Assembly: GCF_963664415.1 (NCBI RefSeq)
Contig: NZ_OY761440.1
Coordinates: forward strand, 558,001 to 622,000
Length of the DNA stretch: 64,000 nucleotides
Reading direction: 5' to 3'
DNA from: an uncultured Desulfobacter sp.
GTDB lineage: Bacteria > Desulfobacterota > Desulfobacteria > Desulfobacterales > Desulfobacteraceae
The notes beneath the pieces were generated by a model. That model did not search any database, had not been told where the DNA came from, and worked only from the letters and a program-made list of their open reading frames with translations. Both the position numbers and the translations under genes were made by a program. Positions 1 to 7,313 of the stretch are shown here, one piece after another (the first letter of the stretch is position 1; each line of letters starts with the position of its first letter).

Positions 1-1472
1 TTGCATTAGGCGTTGCGCTGTTGCTGATCACATTCGGATATGTGAAGTCCGGGAAAATGGGCATGATCTTATTTCCAAAAGTTGAATCCGATTTCGCTTC
101 ATGTGAGATCTACCTGCCCTACGGCACGCCTGAAACCAAGGTGCGTGACGTGGAAACCCGCCTGGTGGCATCCGCTCAAAAAGTCGTGGATGAAAACGGC
201 GGACAAAAGTTGTCCAGAGGAATCTTTTCTCTGGTCAAAGAGAACCATATCGAGATATGGCTCTTTGTGACTGATCCCGAGGTGCGCCCAATGTCCACTT
301 CCGAGGTTACCCGGCTCTGGCGGAAAGAAACCGGGCCGGTTGCAGGCGTTGAGACCATTGCCTTTGCTGCCGACGTTGGCGGTCCCGGTTCCGGCAAGGG
401 GCTGACCATTGCCCTGAGCCACCGGGATGCCGATATTCTGAACCGGGCCGGCCAAGACCTTGCACAGCATCTGGGTGAGTACTCAATGGTTTCTGACATT
501 GATGACGGATCTGCCCAAGGAAAACGGCAGTTCAATATCACCCTGACCCCTGCCGGCCACCGCATGGGGCTTACCCCGAGAACCATTGCCGACAAAATCC
601 GGCATGCATACCAGGGGATTGAGGCGGTGAAAAATCAGCGGGGAAGAAACGAGATCACAGTAAGAGTACGGTTGGCAGAAAACGAACGCATTTGTGAAAC
701 TTCATTTGAAAATTATGTGATCAATGCCCCAAATGGGGAGATCATGCTCAGGGATGCCGTTAAAACTATCGAGGGAAGGGCCTATACCGAGATTCTCCGG
801 AGTAACGGCCGGCGGGAAATTAAGGTCGCGGCCAATGTGACACCCCAGTCCATGGCCGAGAATATTCTCCGGGATATGAAGCAGGAAATCCTGCCCTCCC
901 TTGTGAGCCGGTATCCGGGCCTGTCTTACAATTTCAAGGGTAAACAGGCGGATATCAAGGAAAGTATGTCTGCGCTGTTCAAAGGCTTGCTTCTGGCGTT
1001 ATTTTGTATATTTGCCCTGCTGGCCATTCCCTTTAAAAGCTATTTTCAACCCTTGATCATTATGGTCTGCATTCCATTCGGCATCATCGGGGCTGTGGCC
1101 GGCCATATTATCATGGGGTATCCCATGTCCATTCTGAGTCTGTTCGGCATTGTGGCCATGTCAGGCGTGGTGGTCAATGACGCCTTGATGCTCATTGATT
1201 TTGCCAACCGGCTGGTGCGCGGCGGCATGCCTGTGAAGGACGCAATCAGGGCCGCCGGGATACAGCGGTTCAGGCCCATTATTTTAACAACATTAACCAC
1301 CTGCGGCGGGCTTGCCCCGATCATCACGGAAACGTCGTGGCAGGCCAAATTTCTTATTCCAATGGCCATCTCCCTTGGGTTTGGTCTTCTTTTTGCCACG
1401 TTGATCACCCTGGGGCTTGTGCCTTGTCTTTACCTGATATTGGAGGACATCAAAGGCTTTTTAAATATATAG
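1..1472 (+). CDS. RND efflux pump inner-membrane subunit (AcrB/HAE1 type), 3' part
   Basis: The frame is open from the window edge, so the gene begins upstream and only about the C-terminal half is present. The first visible residues form the end of a membrane helix. A long periplasmic porter region follows, and then the typical AcrB-type C-terminal helices. These include the recognisable stretches PFGIIGAVAGH, SLFGIVAMSGVVVNDALMLIDF and FRPIILTTLTTCGGLAPI. Family members are proton-driven trimeric pumps that export drugs, metals or lipophilic compounds with a membrane-fusion protein and an outer-membrane channel. Neither partner is visible here; they would lie upstream. The gene ends in TAG and no downstream gene follows on the same strand for several kilobases. 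The substrate cannot be told from this fragment. Confidence 0.93.
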   Translation, partial: ALGVALLLITFGYVKSGKMGMILFPKVESDFASCEIYLPYGTPETKVRDVETRLVASAQKVVDENGGQKLSRGIFSLVKENHIEIWLFVTDPEVRPMSTSEVTRLWRKETGPVAGVETIAFAADVGGPGSGKGLTIALSHRDADILNRAGQDLAQHLGEYSMVSDIDDGSAQGKRQFNITLTPAGHRMGLTPRTIADKIRHAYQGIEAVKNQRGRNEITVRVRLAENERICETSFENYVINAPNGEIMLRDAVKTIEGRAYTEILRSNGRREIKVAANVTPQSMAENILRDMKQEILPSLVSRYPGLSYNFKGKQADIKESMSALFKGLLLALFCIFALLAIPFKSYFQPLIIMVCIPFGIIGAVAGHIIMGYPMSILSLFGIVAMSGVVVNDALMLIDFANRLVRGGMPVKDAIRAAGIQRFRPIILTTLTTCGGLAPIITETSWQAKFLIPMAISLGFGLLFATLITLGLVPCLYLILEDIKGFLNI

Positions 1473-1911
1473 TGCCTGACCGGAAACCCTGATATCTGAC
1501 TCATTGAGGCTCGGCAGGCGGGTCAAGTTACCTTATCATCGGTTTCAACAACAAAAGAGTCACACCTTCCCATTAATGCCTGGAGACACAAAGCCAAACC
1601 GTAGCAAGCTGTTGGACCTATTCCTTCAAGGAAGAGTTGGGCGAGTATTGGTGAAGATACATATCCTGTCCCCCGCAATTCCGATATATTATAATGTTAT
1701 GTCAAGAGAGTTTGTTTTAGAGGAGGATGGCCTGACTTGTGAAAACACCTAATTGCACAATGGACCCGAAACACCTTTTGGATATTTTTTATGGAAAATG
1801 GCGCATATATCAATACAGCGGGCAAGGTCGGACCGAACTAACCAATAGATAGCTTGGTCAGACCATGCCCCCTCTCTACGTCCGCCCTACCCCCCTGACA
1901 CAACCCCGGTT
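1473..1911. other. Intergenic stretch, no supported gene
   Basis: Convergent spacer between the RND gene and a methyltransferase gene on the other strand. An 82-codon open frame at 1504-1752 has no recognisable family and an unlikely composition. Near 1826-1862 the motifs GGTCGGACC and GGTCAGACC flank AACTAACCAATAGATA. A similar AACTAACCAATTGAGATA lies at about 11980-11997. I see no terminator with a clear T-tract. Confidence 0.5.
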
Positions 1912-2766
1912 TTAGTTTACTCTTTCAGCAGTTTTGCTGTCATCGAACCGGAAATGAATAAGCCTGGCCAATCGTCTACCCCAGGGGACAAACCGCAGTA
2001 AGCTGATAAATCCAAAGCGTTTGGTATGGCGATTGAAAAGTGAGTACTCTTTAATGAGGTCAATACCGAGACCCCAGCCATACAGTTCACTGGTCTTGCC
2101 CAGTCCCCACTTAAATCTTGCCTTTGTTTGAGATACCGATTTGTGATGTTTAATAGACATCTTTGTTGAAAATTTCGGCATGGTATCGGTAACGACTTCA
2201 GCTTTGGGAAAGTGCGTTTTGATCTGCCTGAACAGCTCTTTGACCTCACTTTCCTCGAAGTACATCAATACCCCTTCGGCAAGGATGAGCACGTTATCTT
2301 TTTTTTCGCCGGCGGCGCCGGCAACATCATCCAGCCAGGTGTAATCGAAGGCTGATTTTTCGATATACCTGTAGCGCGGTGGAGAAGGAGAGACGAATTT
2401 TTTCCGCAATTCAAGCGCTTCCGGAACATCCAGTTCGAACCAGGTCACCGTACCATTGTCGATACGCTGGAATCGGGTGCATAACCCGGCCCCTATGTTG
2501 ACAATGATTCCATCCGGATTCTCTTTGAGAAACCGCGATACAATTTCGTCAAAAACTTCGGTGCGGATCGCGACACCTACAACGGATAAGCGGTCCTTAT
2601 CGAATTTTTCGAAGTTGTACGCCATTTGACCAACCCAGTCCTCGGCAAATGTATCGGTTATGATACTATCTTCGCGAGCGCTCTCCTTGGCCCGAAAGTA
2701 AACGGTAAGCAAGAGGGTTTCGGAAACACCTCCCATATCGACTTTTGTCTTAACGTTTTTCTGCAT
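1912..2766 (-). CDS. SAM-dependent methyltransferase, LCMT/TcmP-like (copy A)
   Basis: 284 residues from an ATG preceded by GGGAGAA; a longer upstream frame would run into the receptor gene. The protein matches the leucine carboxyl methyltransferase/TcmP group of class I SAM methyltransferases. The N-terminal part has SETLLLTVYFRAKES, the SAM-binding loop is IIVNIGAGLCTRF, and the acidic loop is WFELDVPEALELRKKF. Members O-methylate small molecules or carboxylates. The gene lies 25 bp downstream of TBDR A on the same strand, so the two probably form one transcript. A paralogue sits in the same place behind TBDR B. Its constant partnership with a receptor suggests that it modifies the imported chelate or a related metallophore, but no substrate is shown. 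Confidence 0.85.
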   Translation of the reverse strand: MQKNVKTKVDMGGVSETLLLTVYFRAKESAREDSIITDTFAEDWVGQMAYNFEKFDKDRLSVVGVAIRTEVFDEIVSRFLKENPDGIIVNIGAGLCTRFQRIDNGTVTWFELDVPEALELRKKFVSPSPPRYRYIEKSAFDYTWLDDVAGAAGEKKDNVLILAEGVLMYFEESEVKELFRQIKTHFPKAEVVTDTMPKFSTKMSIKHHKSVSQTKARFKWGLGKTSELYGWGLGIDLIKEYSLFNRHTKRFGFISLLRFVPWGRRLARLIHFRFDDSKTAERVN

Positions 2767-2791
2767 ATTCGTTTTCTCCCAAAAAAGTCTG

Positions 2792-4981
2792 TTAAAAATA
2801 ATAGGCAACGCCAATGCCCAGCACACGCCCTCTGGAAGGACCACCGGCGATGACATCACTGCCGTCCACGACCGATGTGCCAAGATCTTCTCCGAACAGG
2901 CTGTATATCTCATCAAGAAGGTTGTCCGCCCATACGTAAAACTCCAGGTGTTCGCTTGTGATTCCCACGCGCATGTCCAGCTTGTTGTAGGCATCCAGCT
3001 CAAAACTATTGGCCGAGTTTCCCTTTCTTTTACCCACATATTTGTTGACCACGAATGTATAAAACGACGGAGACTTCATCCCCCAGAAGGACGGCAGGGG
3101 AAGGTCGTAAGAGATGGAAGCCGTTGCATTCCATTTAGGCGCGTAAGGCACATCATTGCCCTCCCTGACATCCATGGAAGTTTCGGGAACGCCCGTGATT
3201 TCGGCATCTGTGTAACCGCCGCCCAGTGTGACGGTAAATCCGTTTCCCGGTTTCCAGAACCCTTCGAGTTCTATCCCCTTGGTTTCAGTGTCGTTGTTGG
3301 CAATTTTGTTGGTCAGTGTGAGCATATCAACATAGGATACATGATCATTCTTAATATCATTGAAAAACACAGCCAGATTGACGCCCGCCTTTTTATTCGG
3401 TGTTTCCATTTTCATGCCCAATTCATAACTATTGATCTTTGCAGCGTCCACGATCAAGTCGGTATGATCACCCGTGAAGATGTAATTTGTTGCAAGATCC
3501 TGATAGGATTGGGCCTTATACCCTCTGGCATAGGTAAAATAGGTATTTATATTGTCTGTGACAGCGTAACTGACAGAGGCCCGGCCTGTTGCAAAAGAGG
3601 AATCCATCTCGTCCGAGTCGGCGGCAGGACCGTAATATGCGGCATAAGGGTTGTTGGCCGACGGTGCCCAATGGGATTCATATTCCTTTTCATTCCAGGT
3701 GTAGCGCAATCCTCCCGTAAGTTTGAACCTGTTGGTAACAGGATAGGTGATTTCGCCGAAGATTCCGTAATCCGTGGTTTTAAAGCTGGAGTCAATCCTT
3801 CCGTTCAGGGCCATGTAACTGGGGACATACTGGAGATTATAATAGTTCATCACACTTCTGTCGGAGTAGAAGTAATTGATCCCGGTTACCCAGAAAACGT
3901 CATTCCCGGGTTTTGAGGACAGACGGAACTCCTGGTAATATGCATCCCCGGCAGAGTCTCTGGCGGCATCACCTTCAGCAACATTCAGCCCGAGCAAGGC
4001 CCTTGAAAGTGCGTTTTCATACATAAGGCGGTCATTGGTACTGTCCTCACCGGTATAGCCTGTCACAGATGTGAAGACCATGCTGTCGAACTTATGGGTG
4101 ACATTCAGAGTTGTCCGCTGACTCTCTTTGTTTGAGTTAAGGCTGCCTTCCGGTATGTCGATTTTCGGATCATCGTCAAAGGGCGCAAGGAGCATCGCTT
4201 CGGTCCGGTTCTTTTTTTCTTCATACCCAAGGGTTAAAGTTGCCTCGGTTCCGTCCCCGGGTTCCCAGAGCAGCGTGCCTCTCACGGCCATATCCCTGGG
4301 CTCGCTGATCGGTTCCCCCGAATCATGGTATTCAACCTGATTATCATAGCCGGAGTATTTTGCGGCAACCCGTGCGCTCAATGTTTCCGCCACCGGGCCC
4401 CCCATTGCTGCTTCCATGTCAAAGGTATTTTGTGTGCCGTACTCACTCTTGATATAGCCTTCCGGATGTCCGGTTGGCTTTCTGGTGATAATATTGACGG
4501 CCCCGGCCTCACTGTTTCTGCCCATCAGCGTTCCTTGGGGCCCTTTCAACACCTCCACCCGTTCAATATCCATGATGGACATGGATGCCATGCCCAGGGC
4601 CTGGGGAACCCCGTCCAGGTTAATCAGAACCGAGGTATCATCCATGCCTATTTGATACAAGGACCCGACGCCTCTGATACGCACGACATCCGTGTCAAGG
4701 CTGCCGTAGGTAAAAATCTCCACGCCCGGCGTCTGCCTGAGCGCATCCTCGAAGCTTTTCAGCCGTCTGTTTTCCAGTTCCGAGCCACCGATCACCGTCA
4801 GGCTGAAAGGAACGTCCTTTGCGGATTCTTCAGCTTTTCTCGCTGTAACGGTTATGGTTTCCAGGGATTTGATTTTCTTGGTTTCATTTTCCTCTGGTTC
4901 GCAGAACGCTGCCGGGGCAAGCAGCATTCCGAATGCAAGGATCGTTATAATATGCAATCCGTTATGTAGAATTCTTTTCAT
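2792..4981 (-). CDS. TonB-dependent outer-membrane receptor A
   Basis: 729 residues, a normal size for the family. A signal peptide (about 1-27, ending in APAAFC) is followed by a TonB-box-like ETITVTA at 41-47. The plug ends with IERVEVLKGPQGTLMGRNS and AGAVNIITRKP, and the 22-strand barrel closes with a terminal phenylalanine (GVAYYF). GTLMGRNSEAG replaces the more common GTLYGKN of the other receptors here, a mark of the A/B group. AGGAGCGG lies just upstream of the ATG. The protein should import a scarce ligand, probably a metal chelate, using TonB energy. It is transcribed divergently from its own AraC gene and is followed by a methyltransferase. The ligand is unknown; resemblance is to the FyuA/pesticin-receptor style group. 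Confidence 0.93.
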   Translation of the reverse strand: MKRILHNGLHIITILAFGMLLAPAAFCEPEENETKKIKSLETITVTARKAEESAKDVPFSLTVIGGSELENRRLKSFEDALRQTPGVEIFTYGSLDTDVVRIRGVGSLYQIGMDDTSVLINLDGVPQALGMASMSIMDIERVEVLKGPQGTLMGRNSEAGAVNIITRKPTGHPEGYIKSEYGTQNTFDMEAAMGGPVAETLSARVAAKYSGYDNQVEYHDSGEPISEPRDMAVRGTLLWEPGDGTEATLTLGYEEKKNRTEAMLLAPFDDDPKIDIPEGSLNSNKESQRTTLNVTHKFDSMVFTSVTGYTGEDSTNDRLMYENALSRALLGLNVAEGDAARDSAGDAYYQEFRLSSKPGNDVFWVTGINYFYSDRSVMNYYNLQYVPSYMALNGRIDSSFKTTDYGIFGEITYPVTNRFKLTGGLRYTWNEKEYESHWAPSANNPYAAYYGPAADSDEMDSSFATGRASVSYAVTDNINTYFTYARGYKAQSYQDLATNYIFTGDHTDLIVDAAKINSYELGMKMETPNKKAGVNLAVFFNDIKNDHVSYVDMLTLTNKIANNDTETKGIELEGFWKPGNGFTVTLGGGYTDAEITGVPETSMDVREGNDVPYAPKWNATASISYDLPLPSFWGMKSPSFYTFVVNKYVGKRKGNSANSFELDAYNKLDMRVGITSEHLEFYVWADNLLDEIYSLFGEDLGTSVVDGSDVIAGGPSRGRVLGIGVAYYF

Positions 4982-5081
4982 TCTTTCCGCTCCTGATGTT
5001 AATATTTTTTGACACGACTAATAAATATTGCTAAGTAAAATTCTATTAGGCGCTAAATATCACAACTGTTTTAAAAAATAC

Positions 5082-5114
5082 TTGCGTTTGATTTATTATT
5101 TTTTGCGTTTGATT
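5082..5114. promoter_or_regulatory. Paired direct repeats, likely AraC operator (locus A)
   Basis: Two copies of TTTGCGTTTGAT-like sequence begin exactly 21 bp apart (GCG at 5084 and 5105) between the divergent receptor and AraC genes. A 21-bp repeat period is the spacing used by AraC-type dimers on tandem half-sites. The same pair with the same period recurs at locus B (9606-9638). Assignment to the adjacent regulator is inferred. Confidence 0.7.
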
Positions 5115-5142
5115 TTTTTTGTAGCGGAATAATTTTGTATAA

Positions 5143-5227
5143 CAGCCATGGGCTGACCTGACATATCATCTGCCAGGCTCAGCCCACAACGAAAGTTAAA
5201 AGATCTGAGTCGCATACACAGACTTTC
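5143..5227. repeat. Dispersed 85-bp hairpin element, copy 1
   Basis: Runs from CAGCCATGGGCTG to CAGACTTTC. It can form one stem from TGGGCTGA/TCAGCCCA with inner CCTG/CAGG, and a second from GAAAGT/ACTTTC with CTG/CAG inside. Two close copies lie at 36781-36865 and 47819-47904 upstream of AAA/nuclease genes. The otherwise similar locus B promoter lacks it, so this copy looks like an insertion. TATAA stands at both edges. Confidence 0.7.
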
Positions 5228-5246
5228 TTATAAATGATCAATTGAT

Positions 5247-6239
5247 ATGCAGAAAATGGATATACAGGAAATAGCAGACGGTTCCTCTTGCTGGGAGCAC
5301 GGGCAACTTCAGTCGCTTAAAGTCAGTCCCCGGTACGGCCTGGGCCACCTGTCCGAGGTAAGATCCTTTAAAAACGGAATATCCATGGTATTTCAGGACT
5401 TTTCTATCCGTGGAGACAAAAAAATCAGGTTAACAAATGAGAAAAAACACCCCCCGCTTATAGGCTTTTCCACCTGTATTTCAGGGGTCAGGCATATTGT
5501 TTATGCCAGGCCCAGGATCCCCATGGGAGACGGGCTTTCTGCCATAGAGTTTGGCGGATACGAAAACTCCGCTCTTTTCATGGAAGTAACGCCCAACACC
5601 CCTATCCGGACACTGACAGTATGTGTGGATTTTGTTGCATTTGAAGCGTTAACAGGAAGGCGCAGCAAAGACCTGGTGAAATCCCTGGATCTTCTCGGCA
5701 GGACGGCTGAGAAACAAGGCAGGACCGGACAAGCCCAATACATTGATTTTTCGCAAAGGACTTGCGCATATCAGGCATTTGCCTCTTTTAAAAATAATCC
5801 GGATGACACCTTGTTTCTGGAGGCCAAGGCGCTTGAATTGGTAGCGTTGCAACTCAATCAGCTGGCGCGTTTAACAGGCAAAGCGCCCCTACCCCAGGCG
5901 GGTAATCATAATGTGGAAAAGATTGTCCATGCCGGTGAAATTTTGAAAAAAGAGATGGCCGAGCCGCCCGGTGCCCACGAACTCGCCCATATGGTGGATC
6001 TCGATTACAGCCGGCTTATTCAGGGATTCAGGGAAGTGTTTGGTCTTGGTCCGTTCGAATACCTGCGTACCATCCGTCTTGAAAAAGCACGTGCCCTGAT
6101 TGCCGGCCATGAATGCAATGTAACCCAGGCGGCGGCCGGTGTAGGGTACTCAAGTCTCAGTCATTTCAGCAAAGCCTTTAAGGAAACTTTTGGTATAAAT
6201 CCCAAGGCATTTGCAAAGGGAAAAGCAAAGAATTTCTAA
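5247..6239 (+). CDS. AraC-family transcriptional regulator A
   Basis: 330 residues. The C-terminal ~100 residues are a double helix-turn-helix AraC domain, with ELAHMVDLDYSRLIQGFREVFG in the first motif and NVTQAAAGVGYSSLSHFSKAFK in the second, followed by FGINPKAF. The N-terminal part is a sensor domain shared with the other regulators here (LEAKALELVALQLNQL). PchR and YbtA, the best-known relatives next to siderophore receptors, respond to the ferri-siderophore. Divergent orientation to TBDR A and the 21-bp repeats between them suggest direct control of the receptor and methyltransferase. The start has only a weak ribosome site; an in-frame ATG lies three codons further in. Confidence 0.9.
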   Translation: MQKMDIQEIADGSSCWEHGQLQSLKVSPRYGLGHLSEVRSFKNGISMVFQDFSIRGDKKIRLTNEKKHPPLIGFSTCISGVRHIVYARPRIPMGDGLSAIEFGGYENSALFMEVTPNTPIRTLTVCVDFVAFEALTGRRSKDLVKSLDLLGRTAEKQGRTGQAQYIDFSQRTCAYQAFASFKNNPDDTLFLEAKALELVALQLNQLARLTGKAPLPQAGNHNVEKIVHAGEILKKEMAEPPGAHELAHMVDLDYSRLIQGFREVFGLGPFEYLRTIRLEKARALIAGHECNVTQAAAGVGYSSLSHFSKAFKETFGINPKAFAKGKAKNF

Positions 6240-6437
6240 TTCATTGCTCCAGCCTGATTTTATTACTTCGTTCATGTCATCTATGGTGACCGGTTTTTCC
6301 GGTTTCGGCACAATACCTTTAAGTTTTTGGTTGGTAAAAAGCAAGTTCTTATCAGTATCAGTTTCGGGATGGTTGTCTTGCCGGAACCGGACGGCCCCAC
6401 GAGCGACGTGAGCTTTCCGGCCGGTATGGAGAGTACT
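6240..6437 (-). pseudogene. Relic: ABC transporter ATPase Walker A piece joined to an AbrB-type antitoxin tail
   Basis: Read on the minus strand, bases about 6445-6355 encode IVKVLSIPAGKLTSLVGPSG followed by SGKTTI, a clear Walker A region of an ABC exporter-type ATPase. It begins exactly at the 3' end of methyltransferase B. After a break, about 6340-6245 encodes KLKGIVPKPEKPVTIDDMNE, the usual C-terminus of AbrB/MazE-like antitoxins, running into the 3' end of AraC A without a stop. Neither piece is a working gene. The ABC piece suggests that the ancestral operon continued TBDR-methyltransferase-ABC transporter and was cut by the duplication or deletion that produced the present tandem layout. 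Confidence 0.7.
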
Positions 6438-7289
6438 TTAACTATTTTTTTCAGGCTTGCCGTGCTTGAACCGGAAGTGAATAAGCCTTGCCCACCGTTT
6501 GCCCAGGGGGGTAAACCGCAACAAGCCGACCAAGCCCCAGCGTTTGGTATGGCGATTGAAATGCGAGTACTCTTTAATCATGTCAATACCCAGATTCCAA
6601 TCATACAGTTCGCTGATCTTCCCCACCCCCCACTTAAACCTTGCATTTGTCTGGGAGACTGATTTGTGATGTTTTATAGAAACCTTTGTCGAAAATTTCG
6701 GCATGGTATCGGTAACGACTTCAGCTTTGGGAAAGCGGGCCTTGATTAGCCCGAACAGCTCTTTGATCTGATTTTCCTCAAAGTACATCAGTACCCCTTC
6801 GGCAACAATAAGCACATTGCCGTTTTTTTCACCCGCGACACCGGCAACCTCATCCAGCCAGGTGTAATCAAAGACTGATTTTTCGATATACCTGTAACGC
6901 GGTGGACAGGCAGAGACGAATTTTTTCCGCAAGTCAAGCGCTTGCGGGACATCCAGCTCAAACCAGGTGACCGAACCGTTATCCAGACGCTGGAACCGGG
7001 TGCACAGCCCGGCGCCTATGTTAACAATTACCCCTTCCGGATTCTCTTTGAGAAACCGGGATACGATCTCGTCAAGAATTTCGGTACGGACCGCGACACC
7101 CACAACGGACAGGCGGTCCTTGTCGAATTTCTCGAAATTGTAGATCATTTTGCCGACCCAGTCCTGGGCGAATGTATCGGTTATGATACCGTCATTGCGG
7201 GCGCTCTCCTTGGCCCGGAAATAAACGGTAAGCAAGAGTGTTTCTGAAACACCCCCCATATCGACTTTTGTCTTAACGCCTTTTGGCAT
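6438..7289 (-). CDS. SAM-dependent methyltransferase, LCMT/TcmP-like (copy B)
   Basis: 283 residues from an ATG with GGAGAA upstream, matching the start chosen for copy A. It is a close paralogue of the 1912-2766 protein over its whole length, including the SAM loop VIVNIGAGLCTRF, the acidic loop WFELDVPQALDLRKKF and VLIVAEGVLMYFEE. The last residues (KPEKNS) differ from copy A (DDSKTAERVN). The stop lies where the DNA joins an ABC-transporter relic, so the native C-terminus may have been altered by that junction. It lies 25 bp behind TBDR B and is probably co-transcribed with it. Function as for copy A: O-methylation of a small molecule, substrate unknown. Confidence 0.84.
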   Translation of the reverse strand: MPKGVKTKVDMGGVSETLLLTVYFRAKESARNDGIITDTFAQDWVGKMIYNFEKFDKDRLSVVGVAVRTEILDEIVSRFLKENPEGVIVNIGAGLCTRFQRLDNGSVTWFELDVPQALDLRKKFVSACPPRYRYIEKSVFDYTWLDEVAGVAGEKNGNVLIVAEGVLMYFEENQIKELFGLIKARFPKAEVVTDTMPKFSTKVSIKHHKSVSQTNARFKWGVGKISELYDWNLGIDMIKEYSHFNRHTKRWGLVGLLRFTPLGKRWARLIHFRFKHGKPEKNS

Positions 7290-7313
7290 ATTTGTTTTCT
7301 CCATAAGCACCTG

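Noticed and set aside
1504..1752. 82-codon open frame after the RND gene
   Set aside because: No recognisable family, signal or ribosome site; composition looks non-coding.
2948..3916. 322-codon plus-strand frame opposite receptor A, and similar long frames opposite other receptors
   Set aside because: Antisense shadows of receptor genes. They lack ribosome sites and domain matches, and the same shadow appears opposite paralogues.
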